From Phycisphaerae bacterium (GTDB taxonomy: Bacteria; Planctomycetota; Phycisphaerae; UBA1845), in assembly GCA_029260215.1 (NCBI GenBank), contig JAJDDQ010000030.1, forward strand, positions 62,001 through 126,000: a stretch of 64,000 nucleotides of DNA, in the 5' to 3' direction. Position numbers and translations under genes: made by a program. Of this stretch, positions 26,492 to 37,675 are shown piece by piece. The number at the start of each line of letters is the position of its first letter. Positions within the stretch are counted from its first letter, which is position 1. The notes below the pieces were generated by a model. The model was not told the DNA's origin. It saw only the letters and a list, made by a program, of their open reading frames with translations, and did not search any database.

Positions 26492-27544
26492 ATGAACGGA
26501 AACCGCTCGACCCTGGCCGCACTTTGCTTCGCCGTTGCTTCGTGCAGTGCGATGGCCCAAATGGCAAGCAACATTCAGGGCTCTGCGAACGCGCCTGTGC
26601 TCAAGGCCGAAATCAGTAGTTGCTTTGACTTCAATGTGTCGACCAACAAGCCGGATGCTACGTTGATTGTCAACAACAACCCCGGCGGCCCTTATCCTGT
26701 CCAAGTATTCATGGGCGAGATGGACCCCAATCTCATCCGCGTCGAGGGGCAGCCCAATGCAATCTACCGGGTTTTTCTCTACGAATGTGGTTCCACAACG
26801 GCCAGCATTTCTGTCATTGCAAAGGCGAGACTGAACGCCAACGGTGTCGACGAATTTCTCGTCGCACCCGAAACTTTCATGCGGGATGAGGCCTTCGCTC
26901 TGTGGGCACGCGTCGACAGCAAGGGTGCGCCGAGTGGCATCTCGGTGTCTGGTGCGAGCCAGGTTCGCGTGGTGCCGACAATGGCTTCTGATATTGATCT
27001 CACCCTACCGGTCGGCAGTCTCGCAGACATCCGTGGGCCGGTGATGGCCGTGGATGCGCAGACGGTTTCCGTCGGCAACCTGGTCTACGGTGTGACAGCC
27101 AAGACCGAGTATTCCAACGGGATCAATTCGCTAGCCGACCTGTCTCTCGGGGATTGGATCGTCATTGACGGTCAGTTGAACAGTGCCGGTGGGTTCGACG
27201 CCAAGGAAATCAACGTCGAGGACACCGAAAACCAGGTCCGCGTTGCGGGACGAGTTCAGGGTACCGGGCCGGCAGGGTTCGCCATGCTCGGCGTGTCGTT
27301 CTATACAAGTTCGGAAACCACTTACTTCGACGTCGCGACGGGTATGTGGACCACCTACGACGCCTTGGTGCCCGGCATGGCTGTGGAAGTGCGCCTGCCG
27401 GTCGAGGCAGCGTTTCCAACCGTGACGATTGTACGCCTCAACGTCCCGACCGAGCCTGAACCGGAACCCGAACCCGAGTCTGAGGAGGAAGAGGAGATTG
27501 AGGACGAAGATCCGCCGCCCCCGCTGCCCCCATTCTGCTCCTGA
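26492..27544 (+). CDS. Exported protein with DUF5666-like domain and acidic/proline C-terminus
   Basis: A 350-residue protein with a signal peptide (ALCFAVASCSAMAQ). Residues 45-165 form an unrecognised beta-domain. Residues 175-310 contain two OB-like repeats (IRGPVMAVDAQTVSVGNLVY and VRVAGRVQGTGPAGFAMLGV), similar to DUF5666. The last 40 residues are a PEPEPEPE tract followed by an acidic run and PPPPLPPFCS, typical of linkers or wall-spanning tails. Function unknown; it ends the run of surface genes that begins at 21233. Confidence 0.65.
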   Translation: MNGNRSTLAALCFAVASCSAMAQMASNIQGSANAPVLKAEISSCFDFNVSTNKPDATLIVNNNPGGPYPVQVFMGEMDPNLIRVEGQPNAIYRVFLYECGSTTASISVIAKARLNANGVDEFLVAPETFMRDEAFALWARVDSKGAPSGISVSGASQVRVVPTMASDIDLTLPVGSLADIRGPVMAVDAQTVSVGNLVYGVTAKTEYSNGINSLADLSLGDWIVIDGQLNSAGGFDAKEINVEDTENQVRVAGRVQGTGPAGFAMLGVSFYTSSETTYFDVATGMWTTYDALVPGMAVEVRLPVEAAFPTVTIVRLNVPTEPEPEPEPESEEEEEIEDEDPPPPLPPFCS

Positions 27545-27817
27545 GAGCGGCGGAGTGTTTTCGCGGCGGTAGAGAAAAATAGCGGCTCGCATGGATCGCG
27601 GGTTGACGGTTCCGCACATATCGGACGTCGCCCCGCGATCATGCGTTCCTGAGGATGGTTGATGACAATTTTCAGCCGAAAAACCCTCGTTTCTGCCATA
27701 ATGGTTGTTTACGTTTGCCACGGAAATCGAGCCGTGGGCAAGCCAAGCAAACGCGCGCATGACGGCCAACTATTTCGCGTGAACCGTGCTCGATGCGGGT
27801 GACTTTGGTAACGAAAA

Positions 27818-28582
27818 ATGAGACCGTACGCCAACACGGAAATGCAAACCAAAGCTGACAACCCCGTTCAGCCGTGCCATGTCCTGATGGTCGAAGACGA
27901 CCCATCAGTCATCGAGGCAGTGCGCGAAAGGCTGGGGCGGGAAAACATCATCGTGCATCACACTTCGTCCATCGAGCGAGGCAAAGCCATCCTCGACTCA
28001 GGCAGGCACATGGACGCGATCGTATTGGACCTTTGCCTGCCTGATGGAAGTGGACTGGAACTTGCGCGTTACTGCCGGAAATCCGGGATCGACACGCCTA
28101 TTATTATGGTGACAGCCGTCGATGGCGTGGACGATCGCGTGAAGGGTTTGAGCGTTGGAGCCGACGATTACCTTTGCAAACCGTTCTCGGTCGATGAATT
28201 GTATGCGCGGCTCAAGGCTGTTCTACGGCGTGCGAGGCCCGCGCACACGCACCTGCTGACCTATTGCGACATCGAATTGAACCTGGTGACGCGTCGCGTT
28301 CGCCGTCGTGACAAGGAGGCGGAACTGTCAACGCGAGAATTGGACTTGCTTGCCTATTTCATGTGTCACCCCGAGGAGCCTCTAACCCAAAAACAGATCG
28401 TCCAGGATGTCTGGGGCGACACGGAATACTACGAGGTCGGCGTTTTGCGCGTTTACACCAACTACCTCCGCAACAAGCTGGGCAAACCCCAGATCATACA
28501 CACGTTGAGAGGCATCGGGTACATCCTCTCGGAACTGGACCCGGAGGAAACTGGAGCAGGCAGAGGATTCAGTGACACTTGA
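27818..28582 (+). CDS. OmpR/PhoB-type response regulator
   Basis: A 254-residue protein. Receiver domain: acidic pair VEDD near residue 26, phospho-acceptor Asp71 in VLDLCLPDG, Thr99 in MVTA and Lys121 in LCKPF. The C-terminal winged helix (about 150-245) has LSTRELDLLAYFMCH, the recognition-helix region VLRVYTNYLRNKLG and IHTLRGIGYIL. It binds DNA as a phosphorylated dimer. The likely partner is the histidine kinase at 30992, separated by two other genes. It overlaps the next gene by 11 bp. Confidence 0.92.
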   Translation: MRPYANTEMQTKADNPVQPCHVLMVEDDPSVIEAVRERLGRENIIVHHTSSIERGKAILDSGRHMDAIVLDLCLPDGSGLELARYCRKSGIDTPIIMVTAVDGVDDRVKGLSVGADDYLCKPFSVDELYARLKAVLRRARPAHTHLLTYCDIELNLVTRRVRRRDKEAELSTRELDLLAYFMCHPEEPLTQKQIVQDVWGDTEYYEVGVLRVYTNYLRNKLGKPQIIHTLRGIGYILSELDPEETGAGRGFSDT

Positions 28583-30074
28583 TCTGAAAATCGTTGCCGC
28601 AGCGATGATTTCGCTCCTGTGCACCGGTGCGACCAAGGCCGGTTCCGAAGTGGTCGAGATCGTTGACCCAGCCTGCGACTGGGTGATTCGGCGAACGGAC
28701 CTCGGTGGCCAAACCCCGATGGATACGGTTGCCCATCTTCCGCCCGACTTGATTAAAATCGTGGCGGGACATTGGAACGCAGACACCCCAACAGTCGATC
28801 TGTTCTCGGGATCTTTCGGGGATGCGGGATTATTCGTCAGGCTAGACCTGCATTTCGCGGGCCTGGTTAATCCACCGGGATGCCTCGACCCGGAGTTTTT
28901 CACACCCTTTGAATTCGGCGACCACCCCGTGTTCGGTTTCGTTGAAATCGACATGGACGATGAAGACGAGACCGGTGGAGAGATCGAAGCTCCGCAATAT
29001 CGCTTTCTGGGGAACGTCGCGCGGTTTGGTGGTGTCCCAATGGAGGAAGACGAGTTCGACGAGCGTATTGCGCTGGATGCTTCGGCATTCGATGGTGATT
29101 TTACGACGCCTCCCTACGTTGAAAGGCACGGTGAGGAATTTCACCTAGCGTTGATCCAACGCGGCTGCCAATACGACCAAATCACGAAGGTGGACGGCAA
29201 TCAGGATGCCGAATTCGGCGAGGGCGAAACCTGGGTCATCCGTTCGCGGTGGTTTCACCGTGCCCACGGATTCGAACCGTTCAGTTTCATCAAGGGTGGA
29301 GCGGTGGCTGGGGAATATGCCCCAATTTCCGTTCTGCGGTTCGCACACTCCCTGGAATCGAACACGACAACAGTCAGCCTGGTCTTTCCAACAAGAAACG
29401 CCGGCGCAGCCGCCGTTTTGGGCGTGGCCGTGGAACCGATCAACCAATCGTCCGCCGATCAGACGTCGATTGAGGAAGGGCTTAGCGATCTTGCGCTCAG
29501 CGCCGAATTTTTGGAAATGTTTCCCACCGGTTTGCCGGAAGAGGATATCATCAACGATTGGGACCAGGAGGACATCGAACCGGCCCTTGACCCTCAAAAC
29601 TGGCACATAACCGCCCTCGTCGGATCGAGTTACACTCAGCCAGCCAACATCGGAGAAATTTTCATCTGGACGGACAGTTTTCCGAACGTCCTGCGTGGCG
29701 ATGTAAACGGTGAAAACGAAAACAACAGCGACGATCGCGAGCAGATCGAGAGTTTCGTCGAATCGCGTGATCTTGACGACGGTGTCGCCGACGGAATCGT
29801 AACGCTCGGCAATTTCGCGTACGATTTTAGCGTTTTTGACGTCTCGAACGACGGCCAGGTTGACGAAATCGACGTTTTGCTGGTTGACAACCGTGGCGAT
29901 CACGATGGTGACGGCGACGTAGACCGAGCCGACTTCGCTAAAGTGCAGCTTTGTTTCACCGGTTCTGATGGAGCCTACATCAACTCGCTTTGTGCCCACG
30001 CCGACCTCGACGGGGATGGCGACGTGGACCTGTTCGATGTTAAGATGTTCCACGCGGTTCGAACGGGGCCGTGA
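28572..30074 (+). CDS. Secreted protein with C-terminal dockerin-like repeats
   Basis: A 500-residue protein starting at GTG 28572 inside the end of the response regulator gene, with signal peptide VAAAMISLLCTGATKAG. The central 350 residues contain no domain I recognise. The last 120 residues are a dockerin-like array: RGDVNGENENNSDDREQIES, DVSNDGQVDEIDVLLVD, DHDGDGDVDRADFAKVQ and ADLDGDGDVDLFDVKMF. The overlap with the regulator suggests co-expression. Function unknown. Confidence 0.72.
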   Translation: MTLDLKIVAAAMISLLCTGATKAGSEVVEIVDPACDWVIRRTDLGGQTPMDTVAHLPPDLIKIVAGHWNADTPTVDLFSGSFGDAGLFVRLDLHFAGLVNPPGCLDPEFFTPFEFGDHPVFGFVEIDMDDEDETGGEIEAPQYRFLGNVARFGGVPMEEDEFDERIALDASAFDGDFTTPPYVERHGEEFHLALIQRGCQYDQITKVDGNQDAEFGEGETWVIRSRWFHRAHGFEPFSFIKGGAVAGEYAPISVLRFAHSLESNTTTVSLVFPTRNAGAAAVLGVAVEPINQSSADQTSIEEGLSDLALSAEFLEMFPTGLPEEDIINDWDQEDIEPALDPQNWHITALVGSSYTQPANIGEIFIWTDSFPNVLRGDVNGENENNSDDREQIESFVESRDLDDGVADGIVTLGNFAYDFSVFDVSNDGQVDEIDVLLVDNRGDHDGDGDVDRADFAKVQLCFTGSDGAYINSLCAHADLDGDGDVDLFDVKMFHAVRTGP

Positions 30075-30142
30075 GGGGAGAAATATCTCCGCGACAAAAT
30101 GAAGTGAATCTGCGATAATGTAACGGGAGACGATCAAGGGGA

Positions 30143-30970
30143 ATGGCGGCTCGTTGCAAATCCAAATCCGTCCAGCGGCTCGGTGGCTACCGATTGCGTC
30201 GCCGGGGGGTGCGTGCGCCTGGGGTGACGCTTGTCGAACTGCTCGTCGTTATCTCAATCATCGCGTTGCTTTTGGGGATTCTGTCCCCGGCCATCAGCCA
30301 CGCGCGCAGTGCAATGAAGCAGATGAAATGCTCATCGAACATGCGAGCCGTCGTCATGGATTTTCAATTCTTCGCGAGCGGGCAATCGCAGTTCGGCCAG
30401 GGCGACAGCGAGCGGCTTGGTCGCGGACGTTTTCAGATCAACGACTATCAGGATCACCTCTATCGCCTCGATGAATTCTGGGATTTGGCGGACGAATCGA
30501 GCGGAACACTGTCGGTGCGGGACGAGTTGATGATGTGTACCGCCGGGACTGCACAATTGACTAAGAAAAGAGGATTGCCGTGTGGCAACGAAGCGATCGA
30601 ACCGCCTGAGGGTGTTTCAATCGCCGTCAACATGCGGCTGTACCGATCGGTCGTTCCGTGGGGTTCCGCCTCCCTTCTGTCACCAGTGGCTGGCACGCAG
30701 TTGCGCTCAAACGTGCTCGATCATCCGTACGTACCGCTGTTAATGGACGTGGACGGCGAGGAAGCAACGCGACGGAACATCGAGCCCTTCTACACCGCCC
30801 CACCGCGTTTGGGCGAAGACGGACCCTACGCCGACGGCCGCTATTGGATGCCATCCCGTCGCCACTCCGGACGTACCAATGTTGCATTTGTCGGCGGCCA
30901 CGTCCTTTCGAGCGAACACCCTGAAAAAGAGACGTGGAACTGGGGCTTTCAAGCTCAATTCGGTCAGTAA
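30143..30970 (+). CDS. Prepilin-type protein
   Basis: A 275-residue protein with a long basic leader (about 27 residues) followed by VTLVELLVVISIIALLLGIL, a pilin-like helix with Glu5. Near the C-terminus SRRHSGRTNVAFVGGHV is the planctomycete version of the DUF1559/H-x9-DG end. It lies between a dockerin-like protein and the histidine kinase, and the next gene starts 21 bp later. Probably an exported pseudopilin. Confidence 0.8.
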   Translation: MAARCKSKSVQRLGGYRLRRRGVRAPGVTLVELLVVISIIALLLGILSPAISHARSAMKQMKCSSNMRAVVMDFQFFASGQSQFGQGDSERLGRGRFQINDYQDHLYRLDEFWDLADESSGTLSVRDELMMCTAGTAQLTKKRGLPCGNEAIEPPEGVSIAVNMRLYRSVVPWGSASLLSPVAGTQLRSNVLDHPYVPLLMDVDGEEATRRNIEPFYTAPPRLGEDGPYADGRYWMPSRRHSGRTNVAFVGGHVLSSEHPEKETWNWGFQAQFGQ

Positions 30971-30991
30971 TCGCGGTTTTCCCTTCACACC

Positions 30992-32887
30992 ATGAGCCTA
31001 CGCAACAAGCTAGCCCTTCTTCATATCGCGTTCGCGACGTTTTCGGTTGGTGTATCAGGAATCACGATCTACGGCGTGCAGCTCTACATCTATCGTTCGG
31101 TCAGCAGCCTCGAACAGATCGTCGACGAGTCCCTGCTGATCGATCAGGTGCGGATCGATGGGCATCGGCAGGTCATCGCGCTGCACGATGTTCTCGCAGG
31201 CCGACGGGAACCTGACGCATCGTACCACGCCGAACGCGACGCCTACTTTGCACGTCTCAAGGAAGCGGCAAGGTACTCAAGCCACATCGGTGCGGAACAG
31301 AACAGCGAACAACTGTTAGACATAGTTCGCGCGTTTGAATCGGAACTTTCTTCCTGCCTTACCGACTTCCGGAACGGCGAACACGACAAAGCATTCTCTC
31401 GCCTGCACCTGCGTGTGGACGAAGAGCTTCGTGCGAAGCTGGATACTCAACTCACCGCCGAAAAGCGGCGCCTGGAGCAAGATCGCCAGCGATCCGTGGA
31501 TCGTGTTCTCGCGACCAGCAACCGAATCATCGAGATCGTGGCGATCATCGGCGGATCGTGCATCATCTTCGTGCTTGTGGGTATGCGATTGCTGCGACGC
31601 TGGTTTCTGGACCCTGTCGTCACGCTCAAGCGCGCGACGCAGGAATTCGCCCAAGGCAACCTTGCCCACCGCGTCAAACTGGACACCGGAGACGAACTCG
31701 GGCTGTTCGCCACGGCCTTGAACGAGATGGCTGAATCGGTGCAGGCGACACAAGCAAAGTACCGGTCGCTCTTTGAGAACCTCCGAGACGCCATCATCAT
31801 CTGCGATGCAGCCGGCACTGTCGTGGAATGCCGGGATTCCGATTCCGACGTGCTGGGAATCAGCGCCGTCAAAGTATCAGGCCAACACATTCAATCGGCG
31901 TGGGCGAACGGGCGGTCATCGACCTTGAACTGGAACCATCTCATCGAGCGCGTGGCCAACGACAAACGCGCGGTTCGCGCCAATGACGTTGTCCTGTCTC
32001 GTCGGGACGGCGAAGAACGCTCGGTCGATGTAGTTGCCTATCCCGTCGCCTATTCCGGATTGAATTTTGTGGCGATTTCCCTTCGTGACGTGACCGAAAG
32101 AAATCGGCTTGAGAAACTCGCACGTCGGGCGGACGCGATCGAGGCGACGGAGACCTTCGCCAGAGGAATCGCCCATGACTTCAAGAATCTGCTCAACAGC
32201 GCGATGAGCACATTGTCGCTGGCTGCCTCGGAAGCGGAGACGGAGCAGGCCCGCAGTCGATTCGACACAGCCACCGCCGCCTGCGGTCAGGCTGCGAGTC
32301 TGGCAAACCGGTTGCTGCGCTTTTCGGCAAGCGGGGTCGGCCGACCGCAGATTGTGAACTTAAGTGAAACGATTGAGCTTATTCTGTCATCCCTGGATGA
32401 AGACAGGCTGGCACAGTTGAGCGTTCAGACAGAACTGGACCGTAATCTCTGCGTGCTGATCGACAAGGACCAGCTCACACAGATCGTGTTGAATCTCGTC
32501 GGCAACGCGTGCGAAGCCATGCCCGACGGCGGGACGTTGACGATCAACGTCGCGGAAGCAACGGCGGTTCATCCGCTCAGGAAAGACGGCCCACAACGTT
32601 TCGCCAAACTCGTCGTCGCCGACACGGGCATGGGGATGCCGGACAGCGTGAAGAAACGAGTCTTCGAACCCTTGTTTTCGACCCGATCGAAGCAATCCGA
32701 CACGGTTCGAGGTATGGGGTTGGCTATCGTTTATTCAGCCGTCCGTCACGCCAACGGCCTCATTCACATAGAGAGTGAGGTGCAGGTCGGCACGAGTGTT
32801 CATGTCTTTCTGCCGATCGCCCATGCCGGAGACGCATCAGACGAGGCGCCACCCGCAAGCCCGGATGTACATCCAGACGCTTCCTGA
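30992..32887 (+). CDS. Membrane histidine kinase with HAMP and PAS domains
   Basis: A 631-residue protein. The first helix spans about residues 7-34 and the second 179-201, enclosing a helical periplasmic sensor rich in Glu/Arg. A HAMP linker follows (PVVTLKRATQEFAQGNLAHR), then a PAS domain (about 255-370: YRSLFENLRDAIIICDAAGT). The phospho-acceptor is His395 in RGIAHDFKNLLN. The ATPase has N-box LVGNACEAMPDGG, G1 VADTGMGMPD and G2 GMGLAIVYSA. It lacks a receiver, so it fits the response regulator at 27818 as partner. Confidence 0.9.
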   Translation: MSLRNKLALLHIAFATFSVGVSGITIYGVQLYIYRSVSSLEQIVDESLLIDQVRIDGHRQVIALHDVLAGRREPDASYHAERDAYFARLKEAARYSSHIGAEQNSEQLLDIVRAFESELSSCLTDFRNGEHDKAFSRLHLRVDEELRAKLDTQLTAEKRRLEQDRQRSVDRVLATSNRIIEIVAIIGGSCIIFVLVGMRLLRRWFLDPVVTLKRATQEFAQGNLAHRVKLDTGDELGLFATALNEMAESVQATQAKYRSLFENLRDAIIICDAAGTVVECRDSDSDVLGISAVKVSGQHIQSAWANGRSSTLNWNHLIERVANDKRAVRANDVVLSRRDGEERSVDVVAYPVAYSGLNFVAISLRDVTERNRLEKLARRADAIEATETFARGIAHDFKNLLNSAMSTLSLAASEAETEQARSRFDTATAACGQAASLANRLLRFSASGVGRPQIVNLSETIELILSSLDEDRLAQLSVQTELDRNLCVLIDKDQLTQIVLNLVGNACEAMPDGGTLTINVAEATAVHPLRKDGPQRFAKLVVADTGMGMPDSVKKRVFEPLFSTRSKQSDTVRGMGLAIVYSAVRHANGLIHIESEVQVGTSVHVFLPIAHAGDASDEAPPASPDVHPDAS

Positions 32888-32913
32888 TGCTTCGACGGTA
32901 ACGGACACGGCGA

Positions 32914-35900
32914 TCAGCCTGTGAAAATCAGTTGCAGCGCGGCGAAGTCCGCGAAATCAACGTCGTTGTCTCCGTCGTAATCGAAACATTCGCAATCAGC
33001 CGCAATCGCGCCGTTGGGGGCGGTCACGCAGGCGCGGAACGTCGCGAAATTGTTCAGGTTCACCGTGCCATCGACCTTTCCGGGACACTCGCACTCATCG
33101 GGCACGGCGTTCTTGTTGGCATCCTGGGATGCGTGGAACGCGATGTCGCAATCGTCCGGTACGGTGTTGTCGTTACAGTCGAGGGCTGAGTTGGCGGCGA
33201 TTTCGCAAGCGTCACCGATGCCGTCGCTGTCGCAATCGCCTTGGCCTGGGTTGTGCTCAGACGTGCAATTGTCGCAGGCATCGCCGACCCCGTCGCCGTC
33301 GCTGTCCGCCTGATTCGCATTGGGCACCTCGGAGCAATTGTCGTTGAAACAAACGCCATCGCCGTCGGGATCGTTTTCGTCGTTGGCAGACATCGGGCAG
33401 AGGTCACACGCGTCGCCGACGTTGTCGCCATCGGCGTCAGCCTGCGTCGGGTTACTCAGGCTGGGGCAATTGTCGCAATCGTCCCCAACACCGTCTTCGT
33501 CGCCGTCGGTTTGGGTCGTGTTCGCATCGTTGACGCAGTTGTCGACGGAATCAGCCACGCCGTCGTCGTCCGCGTCGGCGGCCGGCCCGCCGCTGCACAG
33601 ATCGTGACAGAGAACCTCCGCGCCGCAATCGACTACAAAACCCGTTCCGGCGCAGGCGTCGTCCCACTCCGTGTCACAGCAGAAGGGGTCGCAGGCGCAG
33701 ACAGCCGCGCGGCAGACGGCATCCTCGCAGCCGGGTGAACCGTTTCCTTCGCAGCAATCGCTGGTCTCTATCGGCGCATCGCCCACGAGAATATTGACGG
33801 ATGTTGAACCCGCCTGCTGATCGGAGTCGGTGGCGGTAAGCGTGACGGTGTAGGAACCCGGCGCCAGCCCCTCGATGGAGACATCCCGCCCGACTCCGAC
33901 GGCGCCGCGTCCGCTGACACTCCACGCCAACCCCGAGTCGCCGAGCGTGCCGTCCTCCGCGTCGTAACCTCGGCCGCGAAGCACGATCATCTCGTTGTGG
34001 ACGAACCGGGCACCATCTCGCGGGCTTGCGATGATGGCCGACGGAGCGTGAAGAGGAAGGCGGAACCGCTTGCTTATCGCCATTGAGGTATTGACCCCGT
34101 CGCTCGCGACGATGCGAATCCGCGACGTGCCCGGAAAATCGAGCGATGCCGACCCGGGGATGTTCAGAGAATTGACGTCGTTGACCGTCAACGTGTTCAC
34201 GCCCGTCCCGTTGTCCGGGTGGGCCGGGGTTATTGGATGCCACGTTGTGCCGTTGTCAGGACTGTACTGGATGGAATAAACCAGCACGTCGCCGTCGGCG
34301 TCCGACCCTTCCCACTGCACGGTCAGGCTCGGCGACTGGAACGATCCGAACTCCGGTGCGCTGATGATTACCGTCGGCGCGTTGGGCGTAACCGTTCGCT
34401 GGGCCAGGGACTCACCGCCCTGCATGATACGCACGGTCGCCGTGGCAGGATCGAAGGGCAAGTGGGCGGTGAATGCTTCCGTACGCGTTCTATCGTGCGC
34501 GGAGTTTTCGCGCATCTGAACCGGCTGCGATGTAAGCAGCGCGCCCGCCGCATCGAATAGCTCGATGTCGTATCCACCCTGCGCGAACGTCGCGCTTTCG
34601 TCGCTGGAAAGCACGGGGTCATCGACAGCGAGGAACCCGTCCGGTGCTCGGAAGGCGAGGACAATCTCGGCTGTATTCTCACTCGGCTTCGCCAGACCGA
34701 CGATGGTCAGCATGTCTCCACTGTCTTCGAAGCAGGTATTGCACAGGAGTTCGGCTCCGCAGCCATTTCCATTGAAACCAATGCCGGCACAGGCTTCGTC
34801 CCACTCCGTTTCGCAACAAAACGGATCGCAGGCGCACACGACCGCACAACATTCGTCGTCGTCGCAACCCGTGGAGCCGTTCGGCGTGCAGCAGTCGCCC
34901 GCGTCTTCATTGCAACCCGGATCGGCGCAGGCAGAGCATTGGTCCATCGCCCGTGCCGCACAAATGTCATCCCATTCATTCTCGCAACAGAAGGGGTCGT
35001 CCTCGCATACTGCGTCGCAGCACGCGCTGTCGTCGCAGCCAGGGCTTCCGTTCTCCGCGCAGCAACTGCCCGCCCCCGCGGTTCCACAATTATCAGCACC
35101 GCATCCCGGGCACAACAACCCCGCGATGTCCGCGCAGGTCGCGTCCCAAAACGTATCGCAGCAGAACGGGTCCATCCCACACACGGCATTACAGCAAGCG
35201 TCGTTTTCGCAGCCGGGAGTACCGTTGCCCGCGCAGCAGCCGCCCGCGTCGGGGCCGCACGCGCCGACGCTGCTCTCAGCCGACTGCGGTACGCGTGTTC
35301 GTTCGGATGGTGCGTCAGGCGATGGCGCCGTCAAAGGGAACGGTGCCACCAACGCCTCCCACGTATAATCCGAAACCCACCGCGGGCCGCAGTAGGACAA
35401 GAAGTCGCGCGAAGCCATAGGCGGAATCGCGGTGTTACTGATGAGGTCATAACCCCACAGCCCGGTCTCGGATTCCACCGGCCCGATCGCATTGCACAGA
35501 GGCGGCGGATCGTCTTCGCAGGGATCGTCGCAGCATTCGGTACCGTCACAATGGGGATAATCGAGGTCGATGTTGGGCGGGCAGCCACAACTGACGTGCT
35601 GTCGATTTTTGTTGTGTGCCAGCTCCTGGGCTATCACCCCTCCGGCGCGGGGGCGATTGTACTGCGGCCCCCACCCTCCACTGTTCATCTTGACAAAAGA
35701 AGTCCGCCCCGGTCTGTAGGCCATCCCACCCGGTCCGCCCGCGGCGGATGGATCGATCATCCCCATGTAAAATTCGTTGAAACCGCATGAAAAGGGAAAT
35801 TGCGTGAACCACTGGAAAGTCAGAATCGTGACGAGAATCACATCTTCATCGTCGTCGTATTCAAATGAGTCGAGGTAAGGGTACGGAATTGGGCCAGCGA

Positions 35901-37491
35901 ATTTGCAGCATTCCAGCTCTTCAAGCACGAAATCGGTCGCGTTGACCCGGACTTCCGCCACAGGCCACACGGACTCAAAACGGTCGATGATCTCCCAGAA
36001 ACCGGGGTCCGACGCCCGATAAACACCGCCGTCAGTGGAAATTGGAATAGCGAAAACACACGTCGGCCCGCCGGCCGCGAACGTGACCACGCGGCTGGTG
36101 ATGTTGTTTCCCGTGTTGGACTCCGGTGTCGCGCGATTGGGGTTAATCACTGCCTGTAGTGAAACGGTACCGGATCGCCACTCAGGCGGCAGGCGAAACT
36201 CGAACACGTCGCGTGTGTCTCGATCGACGCCCGCGCCGGCGCTGACGGGGAGGGTTTCGCGTCGGGCACGCAAAGGCGACCCGGGCAGCGGGACTCCGGA
36301 GCGCGTACCGCGAAGCTCGGCAAAAACCACCGAACGATCCTGTGTGGATGTGGGAAACGCCCGAACGACCGTTGGCTTGCCCGCGACAAGCGTGATGTCG
36401 GGGTCCGTCGGGATGGTTTGAACCACCTGCGTCACTTCCAAGCCCGCCCAACTCAGGTCCGGCAGCGCTTTGGCTGCGTCTTTCGGCACGCGGAAAACAC
36501 CGGCTGAATCGGTGAAATAGACGTAATCGTCACTTTGAATCAGTGATCTGGGTACGTTGAGGTTGCCGGCCATGGGCGTCACCCCGCCCCCTAATCTCGA
36601 TACACGCTGAACCAGCCCGTTGGGTGGGCCGGTCGATTGTGCCCAGTAGACGTTGTCGTCGTCCACCACCATGCCCAGCACGCTTGGGTTGCCTGCATTG
36701 TTGTACAACGTAGCCAGCCCCGCACCGTCGTTGCGCACGCGGCGGATGTCACCGTCGCCCTCTGCCCAAAACACGAATTCTTCGTCATGGTACTGCCCAC
36801 CGTTTACCGTGAGATGGACGGGGGCTGTGAGCGCCGGCGTGATGTTTGCGGGTACATCGGTAGATGTCTTGGATCGCCGGCTAATGATCTGGGTGTTGCC
36901 CGGAACTCCTACAAGCCAGAACACGCTTCCAAACTCGTATCTGGTCATGGCGATTTCGCTGATCGTGGCGAAGAGGGCGTGCCCCCGGTAGAGGGTCGGC
37001 GCTCCGCCGTCTTTGGGAGCGTAGCGGATGCCTTGGCCGTCCACCCACCAGATGCGCGTTCTGTCCACCTCGAGATCGGTGACCGCGCCGGAAGCGGTCG
37101 CGAGCGTTTCAACTTCGCCGCCACCAATCCACAGGCGTTTGATGACGTCGGGGCTGGGGGCTACATCGACGAAATAGACATACGCCCCGTCGTTACGCAG
37201 CAGCCTCGCGTTCGGCCCACACAGCGAGCCTTGAAGGATCGTCAAAACAGAACCACTCGTGCCGGAGGACTTCCTGTCGATCCGTCCCGGTGAGAAGCCT
37301 CCGAAGCAGTCGGGGCCTGGTGCGACGCTCCAGTACAGCTTCCCGTTGGCGTGGGTAATCGACTCGGCGGGTGCGTTGGCCACCGATTCGTGACCGGCGG
37401 CGGCGAATTCAGCCAGGCAGGCTGACACAATAAGAACCAGTACCGATTCGACGCGCCACGCCGAACGGCTTACGCGCTGTTGCAAGAACAT
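32914..37491 (-). CDS. Large secreted multidomain protein: metalloprotease-like domain, Cys-rich modules, TSP3 and dockerin-like tail
   Basis: About 1525 residues from ATG 37491 with a signal peptide ([17 protein letters not shown]). In order: a repetitive beta-propeller-like region (to about 360), a CARDB-like domain, then a peptidase-like domain with [20 protein letters not shown], where the usual HExxHxxxxxH zinc motif has Gln for its first His. Four Cys-rich modules have the core CC-x-NG(S/T)PGC-x7-VC-x2-DPFCC. Ig-like domains, several TSP3 Ca repeats ([20 protein letters not shown]) and a final dockerin-like [17 protein letters not shown] follow. It is probably a cell-surface adhesin or inactive peptidase. 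Confidence 0.75.
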   Translation of the reverse strand: MFLQQRVSRSAWRVESVLVLIVSACLAEFAAAGHESVANAPAESITHANGKLYWSVAPGPDCFGGFSPGRIDRKSSGTSGSVLTILQGSLCGPNARLLRNDGAYVYFVDVAPSPDVIKRLWIGGGEVETLATASGAVTDLEVDRTRIWWVDGQGIRYAPKDGGAPTLYRGHALFATISEIAMTRYEFGSVFWLVGVPGNTQIISRRSKTSTDVPANITPALTAPVHLTVNGGQYHDEEFVFWAEGDGDIRRVRNDGAGLATLYNNAGNPSVLGMVVDDDNVYWAQSTGPPNGLVQRVSRLGGGVTPMAGNLNVPRSLIQSDDYVYFTDSAGVFRVPKDAAKALPDLSWAGLEVTQVVQTIPTDPDITLVAGKPTVVRAFPTSTQDRSVVFAELRGTRSGVPLPGSPLRARRETLPVSAGAGVDRDTRDVFEFRLPPEWRSGTVSLQAVINPNRATPESNTGNNITSRVVTFAAGGPTCVFAIPISTDGGVYRASDPGFWEIIDRFESVWPVAEVRVNATDFVLEELECCKFAGPIPYPYLDSFEYDDDEDVILVTILTFQWFTQFPFSCGFNEFYMGMIDPSAAGGPGGMAYRPGRTSFVKMNSGGWGPQYNRPRAGGVIAQELAHNKNRQHVSCGCPPNIDLDYPHCDGTECCDDPCEDDPPPLCNAIGPVESETGLWGYDLISNTAIPPMASRDFLSYCGPRWVSDYTWEALVAPFPLTAPSPDAPSERTRVPQSAESSVGACGPDAGGCCAGNGTPGCENDACCNAVCGMDPFCCDTFWDATCADIAGLLCPGCGADNCGTAGAGSCCAENGSPGCDDSACCDAVCEDDPFCCENEWDDICAARAMDQCSACADPGCNEDAGDCCTPNGSTGCDDDECCAVVCACDPFCCETEWDEACAGIGFNGNGCGAELLCNTCFEDSGDMLTIVGLAKPSENTAEIVLAFRAPDGFLAVDDPVLSSDESATFAQGGYDIELFDAAGALLTSQPVQMRENSAHDRTRTEAFTAHLPFDPATATVRIMQGGESLAQRTVTPNAPTVIISAPEFGSFQSPSLTVQWEGSDADGDVLVYSIQYSPDNGTTWHPITPAHPDNGTGVNTLTVNDVNSLNIPGSASLDFPGTSRIRIVASDGVNTSMAISKRFRLPLHAPSAIIASPRDGARFVHNEMIVLRGRGYDAEDGTLGDSGLAWSVSGRGAVGVGRDVSIEGLAPGSYTVTLTATDSDQQAGSTSVNILVGDAPIETSDCCEGNGSPGCEDAVCRAAVCACDPFCCDTEWDDACAGTGFVVDCGAEVLCHDLCSGGPAADADDDGVADSVDNCVNDANTTQTDGDEDGVGDDCDNCPSLSNPTQADADGDNVGDACDLCPMSANDENDPDGDGVCFNDNCSEVPNANQADSDGDGVGDACDNCTSEHNPGQGDCDSDGIGDACEIAANSALDCNDNTVPDDCDIAFHASQDANKNAVPDECECPGKVDGTVNLNNFATFRACVTAPNGAIAADCECFDYDGDNDVDFADFAALQLIFTG

Positions 37492-37552
37492 CTTTGAAAC
37501 CCCTTTTTTCTTCCCCGCCCCCGACACCCCACCGCGGCGCGAAACCGGCGAC

Positions 37553-37568
37553 GGCAAGGGCCGTGCCC
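37553..37568 (-). promoter_or_regulatory. Candidate sigma-54 promoter for the large secreted protein
   Basis: On the minus strand the sequence reads GGGCACG-GCCC-TTGCC, with GG and GC separated by exactly 10 bases as in -24/-12 promoters. It differs from TGGCACG-N4-TTGCW by the first base and the last base. The transcription start would be about 50 bases before the ATG at 37491. Lone matches of this type occur by chance, so support is moderate. Confidence 0.35.
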
Positions 37569-37675
37569 AGTCTAACGATAGGCCTTGGTCAATGCAAAAA
37601 AGGCCCCAATTCGGGAGAATCAGGGTAGGAACGCCCGGCCGGGGGCGGGCTGACGTGTTTCGATCGATGTCCGTG

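Noticed and set aside
34939-35790. Long plus-strand frame (283 codons) opposite the giant secreted protein
   Set aside because: It is antisense to regular Cys/Asp-rich coding sequence; the residue pattern is a by-product of high GC content.
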